DNA from: Marisa cornuarietis
Lineage: Eukaryota; Mollusca; Gastropoda; Architaenioglossa; Ampullariidae
Length of the DNA: 64,000 nt
Assembly (NCBI GenBank): GCA_004794655.1
Contig: SMMW01000005.1
Coordinates: 1,798,001 to 1,862,000, forward strand
Direction of reading: 5' to 3'
A program made the position numbers and the translations under genes. Numbering within the stretch: the stretch's first letter is position 1; the number at the start of each line of letters is the position of its first letter. Below the pieces are notes generated by a model. The model searched no databases, had not been told where the DNA came from, and saw only the letters and a program-made list of their open reading frames with translations. Positions 52,256 to 63,960 of this stretch are shown piece after piece.

Positions 52256-52675
52256 AGTGTCGTTTTCAGTCTCGGATTCCTTGTTTCGGAGAGTTTTGAT
52301 TGTCACAGTAAGCTTCGTGTGCAGTGAGGGTGGGTCTGATACGGCTGTCATTGGGCTTCTCTGGGGGCTGATGTTGCAATGACCGTTGGCGTGATGCTGT
52401 TAGTAATAGTTGTGTGGAAGGAGCGATGTTTCTGTTTGCGAAGGTAGAGCCGCAGCACCGCGGATTGTGCCAAAATAACTTTTCAGCTACTTTTCAAAGC
52501 ATAACTTTTTATCGAAGATTCCATGCAATGTACTCCGTGCCGACTTTGCTGATGGCATTTACCTTCACACGAAAGGCTGGCTACACACTACAGAGGCACG
52601 CAGTGGTCTCTTTGTTTTGAGATCAGCATCCATGATTATTTATTGATATGTGTGTGTGTGGTTTTTTGTGGGGTG

Positions 52676-52680
<5 letters not shown>

Positions 52681-52750
<70 letters not shown>
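52681..52750. repeat. (GAT)n microsatellite, about 23 units
   Basis: Seventy bases of uninterrupted GAT, the longest perfect microsatellite in the window. A short TG run is at about 52649-52660. Confidence 0.98.
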
Positions 52751-52752
<2 letters not shown>

Positions 52753-52893
52753 AGCATTTAGAAGACAAGTATTATGGTAGGGTCAGCAGAAATTAACGGG
52801 GCACGATTTGGGTAGTAACGCAATAGTGCTACGAGAGCCGTTCAAAATGTTCTAAGCTTCACCCAGAAGGATTTGCAGAAACAAGACAGTTTT

Positions 52894-53640
52894 TCATAAT
52901 TTTTCTGTATAGTCCCTCTTGACATCAATGCACTTGGTCCAACGATGCTCAAGCATAGCAGTCCCATCAACGGAAGAAGGTGGCGTCCTGGTCCATCAAA
53001 AACTCCTCCACCGCACAAATGACTTCATCATTGTTTCCAAAATGGCGACCACAGAGGTGGGATTTGAGTGTAGAAAACAGGTAGAAGTCAGATGGAGCTG
53101 GTCAGTAAGGGGAATGGAGTAACGGTTCAAAGCCACAGTTGGCTGCTTCGGCTACTGCAACCTGAGCAGAGTGAACAAGCGCGTTATCCTGGAGCAAGAA
53201 CACGCCTGCCTTCAACTTCCTTCTGCCTTTCGACTTGATTGCTTCCTTCAGTTGTGTTAATTCTGATGTACATTTTTTTTTCCTTTTCCAGGTAGTCTAT
53301 CATGATTACGCCCTTAGAATCCCCCAAAACAGAAGCCATCCCCTTGCCAAAAAACGCTGCCTGTTTGAACTTCTTCGGGTGGAGAACCACAGTATTTCCA
53401 CTGTTTGCTTTGAATCTTTGATTCAGGTTCGAAGTGATGAACCCAGACTTCATCTTGAGTTACTAATCTGCGGTGGAAATTCTCAGGGTCAGCCTGGAAG
53501 CGAGTCAGAAGTGTCCTGAAAATGTCAACCCTTGCAGCTTCTGCTCTGGCGTCAGCATTCTTGGAACCCATCTTGCAGGCAGCTTCCTCATCCCTAAGAT
53601 CTCCATTAAAACAGAGAACGTAAAGAGACGTGAAAAAGAT
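52894..53640 (-). pseudogene. Mariner transposase remnant, frameshifted
   Basis: Read on the minus strand this contains successive mariner-family blocks in different frames: the linker motif RWVPRMLTPEQK (about 53580-53545), the first catalytic aspartate in VTQDEVWVHHFEPESK (about 53460-53415), the VIMIDYLEK block (about 53320-53290), the second aspartate in LQDNALVHSAQ (about 53200-53165), PAPSDFYLF with the third aspartate (about 53105), and a C-terminus EHRWTKCIDVKRDYTEKL ending at TGA 52896-52894. Frames change at least three times, and a TGA plus a short deletion sits just before the third aspartate where relatives have SPDLAPSDFY. The N-terminal DNA-binding part is missing. This is an old, inactive copy of a DD34D-type mariner. 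Confidence 0.9.
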
Positions 53641-54840
53641 CACCGTTGTGTTATAAATTGTCGCAATAGTACATTTAAAAAGGGCAGGAAGAAAGTTAGT
53701 ATCATCTGCTTTCCAGATGGTAAATGCCTAAAATATCAAAAGACGAAAATTGTAGTTGTGAGCGATACGTGCTGACGGAGAACTCAACAGTACGCGGTCA
53801 ACATTTTGTATTAGAATTTTCACATAAATGACCCGTGCGTAATCAGCTAGATCCATATATTGCATCGTGGGTATAAATGTGAGAACAGGCAAGCGTTATC
53901 GCGACGAGCAAAACAAAACCTTATAAGCTCGAACTTCTCTGCCAGACTTAGAGAAAAGTAGCGTAAAAGATAGGTTTTGCAGCGTCAGGCATTCATTCCG
54001 AAATAATAGCTGGGGCAGGGAACCTTATAAGTGTGAAGATTAGAACCGCTGTGATATATACGTTAATAAATAGAATACCTTCGTTGCAGTTTTTAGGAAC
54101 ACACATACACACAAAGAGGGAACAGAATTTTCGTAGCATTAAGAGGAGCCTGTCCGCATATCATTTAAGTACTTAAAATATTTTGTTCAAAGCACAAAGA
54201 AATAATCTTTTGCTTAAACTTGCTATTTATAAAAACCCATATAGTTATTTAAATGGGTTTATATTTTTGCTGATCATTAAAAATGCAGCTCATGGGTAAG
54301 TTACTGTGCATCTTTAGTTGAAATGAGTGAAAACGACTTTATTCTCTCAAAATGCACCATTCCTTCTGTCTTGTTCTCCTCACTCAGGTAAAAAGGTGTT
54401 GATAGCAGCGGCTAGTAGTCTCCGCCACCATACAGTTAAAGGTGAAAGAGGCAGACCGTTCAGGACTTTTTCACCCTCTTCGCTTTCGTCGATTTGCTTC
54501 GTTTCCTCTGCCCACTGCCTAAAATTACTACTTCGACAAGAGCAGGCAGCCTTGAAAGTGACTAAGAGCTTCTCTTTGAGTTAAATCGCTCGTTCTCCAT
54601 ATTATTCAAGCTGAAATCGTGAAATTCGTATAAGACTCTCACAGTGAAAGAACGCTGTAAGGGAGTGTAAGCCAAGCCAGGTACATACGCTTGTCCCTCT
54701 TTTCTGGTTTTACGCACGGCACTAAGAAAATTGCTAAATTCTGGTTGGATGTTGCCTTAGGACACTGACCTAAAGGAAAGACCCTCATTAAAAAATTATG
54801 AGTTCATCATCTCTGCAAGAAAAATTTAGTTAGGTTAAAT

Positions 54841-54941
54841 GTCGTAGCCGAGAGAGGCCCAGAACCGGGTTCGCTGGCGTGCTGGAGTTGCAGCCCTATG
54901 CTTCACTGGGGGTGAAAAGGAATAAAAGAAGAAGAAATGTC
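54841..54941 (+). repeat. SINE-like 3' end with AAGAAGAA tail
   Basis: This contains GAACCGGGTTCGCTGGCGTG, then GCAGCCCTATGCTTCACTGG and GGAATAAAAGAAGAAGAA. The core CAGCCCTATGCTCC-type string followed by GGAG-type complement recurs at 50464-50515 and 56929-56975, defining an interspersed repeat 3' end with a short self-complementary stem. Confidence 0.65.
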
Positions 54942-55559
54942 GTAGCCACTGACCACGACTTGGCAGCTTCACGAGATCAGAAAGAATAACATTCTTTACA
55001 AAGTTAAAAAAAAAATAGGGTAGAGAGGATTTAAGCCCCATATGAGCAGAACTTGTAATTTAATTGTTGGAGGCTTTATATTTGGTTGATTTTTTTTTTT
55101 TTGGAAGGGGGGTAAAGGGAGAGACCGGTGTGTGTGAGAGAGAGAGAGAAATTGTAGCATGTGTGTGCGGTCATTGAGGAAGAAAGAAGAGAGCCAAAAC
55201 TGTTTGCTTACACATTCAACAGCGAAATTTCCTTGTACAAATCAATTTGTTGTTTTGGGGATTTAGAACAGCTTGCTGAAGGCGAGTAGTAAGTACTTCC
55301 TACATCATATTTTTCTTGGTGGTCGGTTTTCTGCTGTGCACCTAGCAAACGTTCAGATGGCCTTCTCACAGCGGGCTTTGGGAAGGTAAGTGGAGAATTC
55401 AGCAAATGCAACCGACAAAGTTATCACTCCGTTTGTTAACCTGTTTCTGTATCAAGATAGCACAGTAAGATAGACACCACAGTAAGCAATGAAGTGCTAA
55501 AGTAGAAATCAGTTGCTGACAGTAATCTTCCTGCGTCGACAACTTTGATAGTACATGTA

Positions 55560-55836
55560 GTAACGTTCATTATTATTCCGCAAGTCTCTGCTTTCCGTTC
55601 TAGACTTAAAACCTACTTCTTTCGAAAACACTACTGTAATCGGTCTACCCTGACTTCCTTCCTCCGCCTTACTGCTATCTCTGCGTTCCTTCATGCTGAT
55701 AGCACTGTTCGCTGTGTATGTGTGTACATGTATATTTGCCTGATCGTGATGCCCGTCCCTTGTCTCTTGTAAAGCGTATTGAGCTTGCCTCGGTCTGGGA
55801 AATGCGATGCATCAATCCTATCATTATTATTATAAA
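55560..55836 (+). mobile_element. LINE 3' end fragment with (ATT)n tail
   Basis: The peptide VSAFRSRLKTYFFRKHY (about 55591-55638) is the same kind of LINE C-terminus as at 19.6 kb. It is followed by a short 3' UTR containing TTGTAAAGCGTATTGAGC and ending in an ATTATTATTAT tail. This tail arrangement is common in L2/CR1-like elements. Confidence 0.75.
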
Positions 55837-56794
55837 ATGGGCTTTGTTTTTGTACGACTGGATTTTCAAATATGCACGGCCCCCCATCGTAAAAAACTAT
55901 TTAACGCCGTTGTACCCACTCAAGTTGATGTTTGCTGCTATATGTTCCAGCTGTGATATTATTGTCAACGTTCGATATATCACTTCATTTGAGTCGAGTT
56001 TATTCATGCTGAGCGTCGGTTTAGCGAAATGGTAATACTGTACTGTTGATGTCCCATCCGAGGCTGCAGTCGCCCCACTCTCTCCACTCACCAACCCAAC
56101 ATGCACATATCGCTACATTCTGTTTTATTACATGGGGCACAGACTTGAAACCAAATGAAAAACATAGTTATTATCCGAGTAAACATCTATCGGAAACTAA
56201 AAGCCGTGCGACATGTTGCAATATGACAAGGGGCCTAGGTACGCATAGTTCCTTATGATCTGTTACTGACAGCAGAACACTTATTTAAACAATAGACCCA
56301 TGGGGACAACAGTGAAGAAAGATTGACCTTCCCTGCTCGGCATGCTCCACTTCTTGCGCCAAGCTTTGCCTCAAGAAAAAAGACTGAGTTTGCGACTGTG
56401 TCTGTTTTTGAGATCATTTCACAAACACGGTTATCCTACCCATTAAACCGGGTGTTGACAGCGTGGTACCATGGTCCTATAAATTCAAGAGGTTCGTATT
56501 CCACAGTTGCTCCCTGTTGTCTCCAGTCCAGTCCAGATCTTAGGTCTATTTTTGTCACGTTTCACCACTTAAGCCAAACTGTTGTGTTTTTGCCATAATC
56601 TTGAGTACCAGTCAGTGATGATGAAGATTCCCACCCCGTCTCCTTTATCTCTCGGTATGTGCTCTTTGTTTTGAGTGTGAGAGAGAGAAAGAGAGAGCAC
56701 GAGCGTCTCCATGTCAAAAACATGCTGATGCTGTATCAAACAAAACATGTACTTGACCCAAATATTGTCATCTCTCCATCCTGTCTTCTCACCC

Positions 56795-56975
56795 CATCCT
56801 CTCTTCCTGTTCGTGGCTTACTGGTCAAGCACTTGTCATCAAGGCAGTAAAATTAGGATCATTGCAACACGTGGACTCAGATCTCATTTTCTGCCTCGCG
56901 TATTCTCTGGAGTTTAATGTGGTACCTTGCGGCCCCCGTGCTCCTCGAGGAGTAACAAGGACTAATGTGGTACTT
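56795..56975 (+). repeat. Diverged tRNA-derived SINE-like copy
   Basis: A box-A-like TGGCTTACTGGTCAAGCAC, a box-B-like CGTGGACTCAGATCTCATT, and a 3' end GCTCCTCGAGGAGTAACAAGG related to 54.9 kb and 50.5 kb. Confidence 0.6.
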
Positions 56976-57501
56976 GTCGACAGACTTGGCCACTTTGCCC
57001 TCGTGAAGTCTTAACTGCTGACTAGGTATAAAACAAAAACCTTCATTTTACCCGCCTTTAGTCTGTAAGATTTTCTTTTCTTTAAATTCTGTTACTCACA
57101 CATACACGCGTTTACAGATTTACCTGTAGCCAATCCTTTAAAAAAAAGGAAACGCCGATAACGAGTATAAAATTACCGCTATCAGCAAAATTTTGACGTG
57201 ACTGCTGGCCTTGAGTTACCCCATCAACCATCAGCAGCAGCTGTTGAAAAGATACATTGCAGAGGACTCGAATATTTCCTTATCGGACAACTGAATGTAC
57301 TCAATGTAGTCTGTCTTATGTCAGCAACTCGTTGGTCATGTGCGAATGAACTGTCATCGTCATCACACACTACCACAACCGCCTGAGTGCTTTACGGTGT
57401 CTGTCTGAATTCCGTCGTGTCACTGGTTTACCAATGCTGGTCATAGTGTTGCAGTAACACTGCCCTGCAGTCACAGTCACGACCAGAAAGCGGAGATAAT
57501 A

Positions 57502-57509
57502 TACCTATA
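57502..57509. repeat. Left target-site duplication of hAT element
   Basis: TACCTATA here is identical to 60454-60461 on the other side of the element. Confidence 0.9.
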
Positions 57510-60453
57510 CAGGCCTGACGAGAGGGGGGGGGACAGGGGGGTCTGGTGTACCCGGGCCCGCGGCTGTGAAGGGGGCCCGGCCTTGGTCACTGGATTTTTT
57601 TTCTTCTTCTCCTTTTCTTTTTCTTTTAAAGAAATGTCTGAGGACAGAACACCCAAGCATTACACATGTAGACGTTGAGTTTCAAGTCTGTAGTATACAA
57701 ATTTGGGGCCTAAGATAATCGGGCCTGGGGTGAGAAGTGTAGTCTGCGTTGTCATATTCTCGCTGGACAAGCCTGGAGGCGGAAGGCCGCTGGTCACTGA
57801 AGATTTTATCTCATGTGAACCGTCCAGAAAAACGCTCGTGCATTGAGATTGCTGGCTTTTTGTGCCACTACGGGGGGAGGGGGCGGTCCCTGCAAGCAAA
57901 TCGGAATTAACAGTGAAGAGGCAGGTATGTTACTGATGTGTGGCCACTCTGTGAACCGAGAGGAGGGGGGCCCGCCCCTGGCTCTGCAGCCTGTAAGCGA
58001 GATATATCAAGGCTGCTTTTTCATGATTACTTAACAACACTGAGACTTCCTTTAACCGTTTCTCCATCACCAAACAAACAAATACATTAGTCTACACAGT
58101 AGATCCTTGATATAATGAGACTATATTATCCTGTAATACTATCGCTGCCAGCAAACTAGAACACATTATTGCAAAAACATTTTAAAAACAGCTGTCCCGC
58201 AAATAGTTAGGCTTATAAATTGATCACGGCTGTGTCACTAGAAGTTTGGAGCTGGAGGAGGATGATAATGAGGAGGCTAGCATGAGAAAGATAAAAGTTT
58301 AGAGACGGTGTCCGCGCGGAAGGTGGATGGCCAGAATGGGCGGGTATACGAGGTAGGGAGGAAAGCTATGCCACCGGAAAGGGGAGGACTCGGACTACTG
58401 TTACGACCAGCAGGGCCCTGCATTAACACATCGGCCGGCTGGTCGTTACCTTTCCTTCTCCGACCTTCTTTTGCTCTTTGCCGACGAAGCTACTGGTAAA
58501 AAGGAGATAATATCTACCCACCATCTGTCTCCCAAGGCCACCCTTGCACTAGTTGTCTTCAATGAAGCTGTCACATATGCTGCTGTATATTGACTTTTGT
58601 GGTGGCTGCAACATTTGATTTTCGAATAATCACATACTTATATTTAAATGTGTTTTTAAAGGAGCTTCATGTAACGTATATTTGTTTCACGATGAAGAAG
58701 GGAGGACAAGAAAAGTTTACAGATGTGCTATGACATAATTGTTAGTTTGTCTACGATTTCTTAAATTGTTCCTTGTCCTGACACCCACAATCAAGGTAAA
58801 GGCAAATTATGTTGGCCTTGTTTTAGTTTAGAGGCCAGTGACTAAGATGACAACAAGTTCCACCCATGCCGGCTATGCATTGTTGCTGCCCACGCGACAA
58901 GAGGGAAAAGGGGGAGGGGGAAATTGATAGTTTCATGACGGACTTTCATTTGAATTAAATGGTCGGGGTTGGGAGCACTTGGAGGTGTACACTGACATTT
59001 TTATGATATACGAATCAGCAGTAAAGTCGCCGTGTGTTTGACCAGGACACTTAATTTTCCCATCCTTGGATCAAAGAAAGCTTGGAAAGTTGGACCTTAG
59101 AGAAAGCTATACACACTTAGTTTAACATCTTTGTCACACCGCACTCTCCTGCCTGTCGCACGCTGTCTTCTAGACTCGAAAACCCGAGATACGCTGCACT
59201 TTGTTTGTTTGGTGAGTACAGTAATTTTTATTTATTTATCCTTCTATGATTTTCTGTTTATTGGCAAATAGCATTTGACAAGGCAGGAACATCAGTGTCG
59301 ATAAGAATGACTAGCAAGCGTCTCAAATTGACTGACAATAATAAAGAAAATCTCATAAATTGGAGTTACAAAGTTCTTAGTCAGCAGGTAAAATGACAAT
59401 ATTGGTACTGCATAACTTTGTTTCTATGAACTATTAGAATGCAGCTAAAATATACTAAACATTTCTATTTTTTTGGTTCGTTCTCTTCGGCCTTTAACAT
59501 ACATGTATAAGTATAAAGCACTTATATATAGATATAGCACATTTCCTTGCTCGGCAGTGAGCTTAGTGCACTTGAAAGTGCAGCACTAAAAGCAGATACG
59601 TACGACTGCAAAATGCGAAAAACAAAAAGGGGATGTGTTGCCACAGAGTTGGGATGGAGAGATGACAATCAGTTAGTAGAGGTACTCACAAAAGAGATAT
59701 GTCCTAAGGTCAGTTTTGAAAACTTCAAAGGTGGTTATTATTGTGTGACACTTCAAAGTGATTCTTTGAATCTCTTACACATCGCCGGTTACCGTCGCAC
59801 AAGCAGACCGTTCAACGAGGTGCTAAGATCGGTTAAGTAGCTGAGGATCGAGTCCTGGCAGTGGAATCTCGGCTCGCAAAAACAATGGGTTCGACTATAT
59901 TATCGAGTCGTAAAGCCCGCAAAGCACCACTGCTGTGATTCTAAGGCAGTGGGTGCATCAGGTATTTTATGGGAGTCTATTACTCGAGTGGACAGTGTTG
60001 TATTTGTGTAATGCCCGACACTGTTCCTTGTACTGTATATACGGCTACTAGCCACCATTATCACACCTGCAGTAGGATGCTGGAAATGAATATTGTACTG
60101 TCTTTAGACTCTAGTCGTTTTTCTGATCTTTCGAGGTTTTGACATCGCTGTTGACGTAACAGTCGTCACTCTGGGGAGGTTTTCTGTGGAGCAGGGGACT
60201 ACGTTTATCCTTTAACATCAGTTTTCCTCTTTTGCTAACCACTCACGTGTAAACAATGCTTTGTTCAAGTAGTGATGTAGATCCTTGTACACTTGTCCTA
60301 ATGTTTGCAATCTTTAGTACGTATATGAATAAAATGTATATATCGACATTCCAATTGTAAACATATTATTATATACTGGGAAAATAATGTACAATTACAA
60401 GGGGCCCGAAAAGTCGTCTGTCCCGGGGCCCGGGCTGGCTCTCGGCGGCCCTG
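57510..60453. mobile_element. hAT-superfamily DNA transposon with perfect 8-bp TSD
   Basis: The ends are inverted repeats. The left end CAGGCCTGACGAGAG and the complement of the right end, CAGGGCCGCCGAGAG, match at 12 of 15 positions. Both start with the CAG typical of hAT elements and are followed by GGGCCC-rich subterminal sequence. The flanks carry an identical 8-bp duplication, TACCTATA, at 57502-57509 and 60454-60461, the target-site length of hAT. The element is 2944 bp. I see no recognisable hAT transposase (no BED finger or dimerisation block) in any frame, so it is probably non-autonomous. The interior holds two exon-like stretches (59287-59387 and about 59594-59708). Confidence 0.9.
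59505..59580 (+). repeat. Interspersed 'acttatatagc' repeat, copy 3, nested in the hAT element
   Basis: AAAGCACTTATATATAGATA, CATTTCCTTGCTCGGCAGTG and AGCTTAGTGCACTTGAAAG match the layout of copies 1 and 2. Confidence 0.5.
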
Positions 60454-60461
60454 TACCTATA
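60454..60461. repeat. Right target-site duplication of hAT element
   Basis: TACCTATA here is identical to 57502-57509. Confidence 0.9.
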
Positions 60462-61445
60462 CTCTTTAGTCACGACCCTTCCACTTCCTGTAGTTCGTGG
60501 TCACTGCTTGAAAATATCCCTAGCTGTCCTTATTGACACAGTTCGCGGTGTCGACTGGTAACAGCTCACTATATTTTGTATGATCTTGGTTACAGCTTTG
60601 GAAGTATTCGTTCGGAGGACGGGTGTGTCATGTCCGGAGACCATAAGCTGTCCTATATTACACCGTTTTTTGGTAGGCCCTCGGATATTCCACACAGCTT
60701 GGTGGATAGGTCAGTGGGCTTTAGGCCAAAGTGTCACGCCTAGTCCTACTCTCCCCTACTAAATGGCAATTATAACGCATTTAGCAATTAATTTATAGGT
60801 CCTGGTAATCAAACTGAGACTTGAAGTTTCACTTTCTTTGCTTTTAGCAGTGTAAGAGGCTTATTTTTTCCGATCTAGTGAAGCTGCCAAGTCATAATCG
60901 ATGGATAATAATCATAATAATACATTTAGTTTATACACCATCAAAGGTTAGCTCAAGTGTTTAAGAAAAAATATAAACTCTGACAGAATAATAAGAATAA
61001 CACATACACGGATGCACGCAACAGAACATACAAACGTTATGTCTATAGAATGCCATATGGGATAATGAAAGATATTAAGCCAGCAGCTGCTTCCACCTTG
61101 GTCAATCCAAAGCGAGGCTGCAAACGGTCCTATCCACACCACATTCCAGTAAAGTAAAATCTGGCTGATATAGCGCCATGTCCCTGTCTGTCGGACAAGA
61201 TCAAGGCGCTTTTCAGTAGGTGGTGCGAAGTCAAAATCAGCTGAGGACATAACAGAATGGAATAGTTTGTAGCAGACTGTACTCCACGCCAAAGGGTAGC
61301 GAGTACATACAGTGTAAACCACGGATTAATACAAGTTCGTGGTATAAACCGCGTGGATATGGTGGCCAGTCCAATTCACTTAACAGTTAACACAGTTGTA
61401 ACTTAAGTTACATGGAGCTTATCGAAAAATTAAACGGAATCTTTT

Positions 61446-61592
61446 ATGCCGAGCCAGCAATTAAGACTATAGTACGGCAAGGCAGCCAGCCCCGTAAACA
61501 GAAGCTACATGCAGAGAAAGAACACCGTGCCCGAGACGAGATCTGAACCCAGGACAGCCAACCCTCAATGTATTGATGACAGGCGCTAACCG
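61446..61592 (-). repeat. Second copy of the SINE at 0.93-1.08 kb
   Basis: On the minus strand: TTAGCGCCTGTCATC (box A) and GTCCTGGGTTCAGATCTCG (box B), then GGGCACGGTGTTCTTTCTC and a tail with TTGCTGGCTCGG. The two copies match along their whole length with scattered differences. Confidence 0.75.
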
Positions 61593-63794
61593 GCAAACAC
61601 AAGGAAGCTGGATAGGAAGGAAAGATCTGGAATAGGCAAGAGAGAAAATAAAAGGCGAGAGATGAAGAGAGGTTCTCATCTTTATTGGCACCAGATCTTT
61701 GGTGTCTTCATAGCAGTAGTTCAAAGCGAGAGGGAAGAAGACTAGAGTTCCCGTCTTTGATCAGCTATCTTTATGATCACGTCTGTCTTAATCACAGCTG
61801 TCAATCTCCCTGTCTAGCTATTTCCAGATGGTATCTGGTGGCATGCATAGCAATAAAGCTTTCAAGAAAATCATTTTGAAGAAAGGATTTTTTTATGTTT
61901 TCTTTTATTGCAGAATAAGAATGCGTGTTTGAACATTATGTACTTTTGATTGAACGGTGAAGAAAACCCCCGGCGGCCACCGATTTTTTTTTTAGTGGGG
62001 GGGGGGGGGTTGCAAAGGACATTACAAAAAGAACTTCGGGCACGCCCGATACTTTCCGGTGGATTCCGAGCGCAGTATGTTTCTGTCACGTACTATGGTT
62101 TCGTGACCTAAAGTACGCATACAGATTGATTACAAACTCGCAAGCACACACACACGCGCCACTTTATTGCCTTCTTTTAATCATATGCTTATGTTAGAAA
62201 TAATTTCATCAGTCTAGATTCTTCATGATAATAATATGTAAATCTGATTGAAATTAGGATATAAGATTACCAAGATACTAAATAGCTTTGTTATGATTAA
62301 TCCATGAAGATTTGTGTAATAATACCTAAAACATCTCGAGGTTTTCACATCAGTTCTTTTATTTGAGATGTTCCGGCTACTACTGTAGCTGTCGGCACAT
62401 CATCTTGATTGCATTAACATTTTTCGTTTGCAAGGGCACGATGTTTGGAGGGAGAGATGAGGATCGTCCGACTTAATTAAAAACTGCTTCCGATAACACT
62501 GGAAAGATGCCTGTATGCAGAGTCTTGTGCCGTGAATTACGCAAGACGTTGCGCCTTAACAGCCACAACAGGTCAAGGTCGGCAAATATAAATGTGAAAC
62601 TGACAGTTAACCTTCCCTCGACCGTTTTAGCTTGATAGGTGACATCACACTGTCATAACAGAGGAACTTGTTGGTAGTGCTGTTAATCATATTGGGTAAT
62701 AATGAAAAAGAACTAACTTCTTTCTTTTCCAAGCTCTTTTGTGTAAACTGTGTGCCGTTTGGATCGAGGATGGTCCTTATCGCTTGACAGTAGAGATCAG
62801 CTTGCTTTAAACAGAATAACGGTGTATTCTGGTGAAGGGAATTTAACAGAGACTAACATTTCTGCACATTTATCAGTACTTTGCACAGCGGGTAACATAT
62901 CTAATTGTGGAGGCCAACGGCTGACACCAGCTGACATTCACTCTGCTTTCAACATCCTGCTCAGCCATGTCCCGTCCTTCCCTATCCCTGACTGGAGATC
63001 TCCCTTAGCACTGACCATATCCCGCCCACCTCCTTGGTCTACCATGACAACAGAAGTCTCACTTCATGCGCGTGCCTCTGAACGCACGAGCACGTGAGGC
63101 AAACATATTACTATCAGTCACACAACAAACAGTCGCTAGTGCGAGACCTGTATGTGTCCGCGCGCGCTCTTCTCCTCCAGTCTTTTATCAGCTGTCTTCT
63201 CCCTGTATCAGCATGTACAGGGCTTGACACTCATGTGTGAAAGCGGACTGCCCTCAACCAGTTTCCCTTCACTGGACCGTGGCCATCTCGTGTCGTCAGC
63301 AGAGCACACTTGTGGCCGAGCAGCCCGTTTGGTCGGAGGGTCGCAAGGTTGGCCACTATTGTGTGCCGTAGCCGAGGATATACATAGAGGCCTTTTTAAT
63401 TTGTGTGTAGAGTGCTTTTATTGTTTGAGCTACACCCAACATTTTCACTAAAGCGAACACCCGACAGGGTCGCTTGAGCGGTGCGACGTCCACTCCAGCA
63501 CTCGATCGTTGCCGGTGGTCAGCTACACATTTCACGGTCAGAGATGGCTAGTTACCAAGATATTAGGAGAGCTCGGTGAGAACTTTGTCTACTTTTTTTT
63601 TTAAACAATCCCTCCACATTGCACAGCCTGTGCAACAAAATTACTAGTAATCTTTGTAATGCATTGATGTGACGGATAAGCTAGTTCACTGACAGCCGAA
63701 CTTCAGCTTATGGCGAAAAAGAACGACTCGACCTGAGGGAGGGTGAGAAGCTACCCAAGTGGTCATTCTGATTGTGTCCATCTTGCTCCGATTT

Positions 63795-63960
63795 GGCTTA
63801 AGTTGCTATAGCATAGTGGTAACGTGAACGGCTTTGAATGCAAAGGTCGTAGATTCGAAATCACCTCTAACAACCGACCGGTACTCTCACCTCCCTTCGC
63901 CGAATCTTTCCAGCCCAACGGCAAAAGTTCGACGGCGGTTTCTGTTTAATCGTTTGCACA
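63795..63960 (+). repeat. tRNA-derived SINE-like sequence at right edge
   Basis: GCATAGTGGTAACGTGAACG (box A) and AGGTCGTAGATTCGAAATCA (box B) are spaced as in a tRNA promoter, followed by a non-tRNA body. No paired acceptor stem, so not a functional tRNA gene. No second copy in this window. Confidence 0.6.

Larger units (their letters stand above)
50704..52893. other. Non-coding stretch with repeat traces
   Basis: AT-rich to about 51.4 kb. A minus-strand 90-codon frame at 51690-51418 contains a CTAGGCAACTGCGTAGTTCA string reminiscent of DNA-transposon debris, not firmly assignable. The 24-bp hairpin and GAT array follow. Confidence 0.5.
53641..57509. other. Non-coding stretch between mariner remnant and hAT element
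   Basis: Holds the SINE-like copies at 54.9 and 56.9 kb, the LINE end at 55.6-55.8 kb, GA runs (55133-55149, 56680-56698) and a T run at 55090-55102. A possible 36-40 nt plus-strand exon ends at the strong donor GGGAAG|GTAAGT (55387/55388), but nothing confirms it. Confidence 0.5.

Noticed and set aside
59547..59840. 97-codon plus-strand frame taken as a single-exon gene
   Set aside because: Its start lies in an interspersed repeat. Only an inner part looks coding, so it is reported as an exon-like piece of the hAT element instead.
63795..63860. tRNA-like sequence on the plus strand
   Set aside because: Only the A and B boxes fit; the acceptor stem does not pair.
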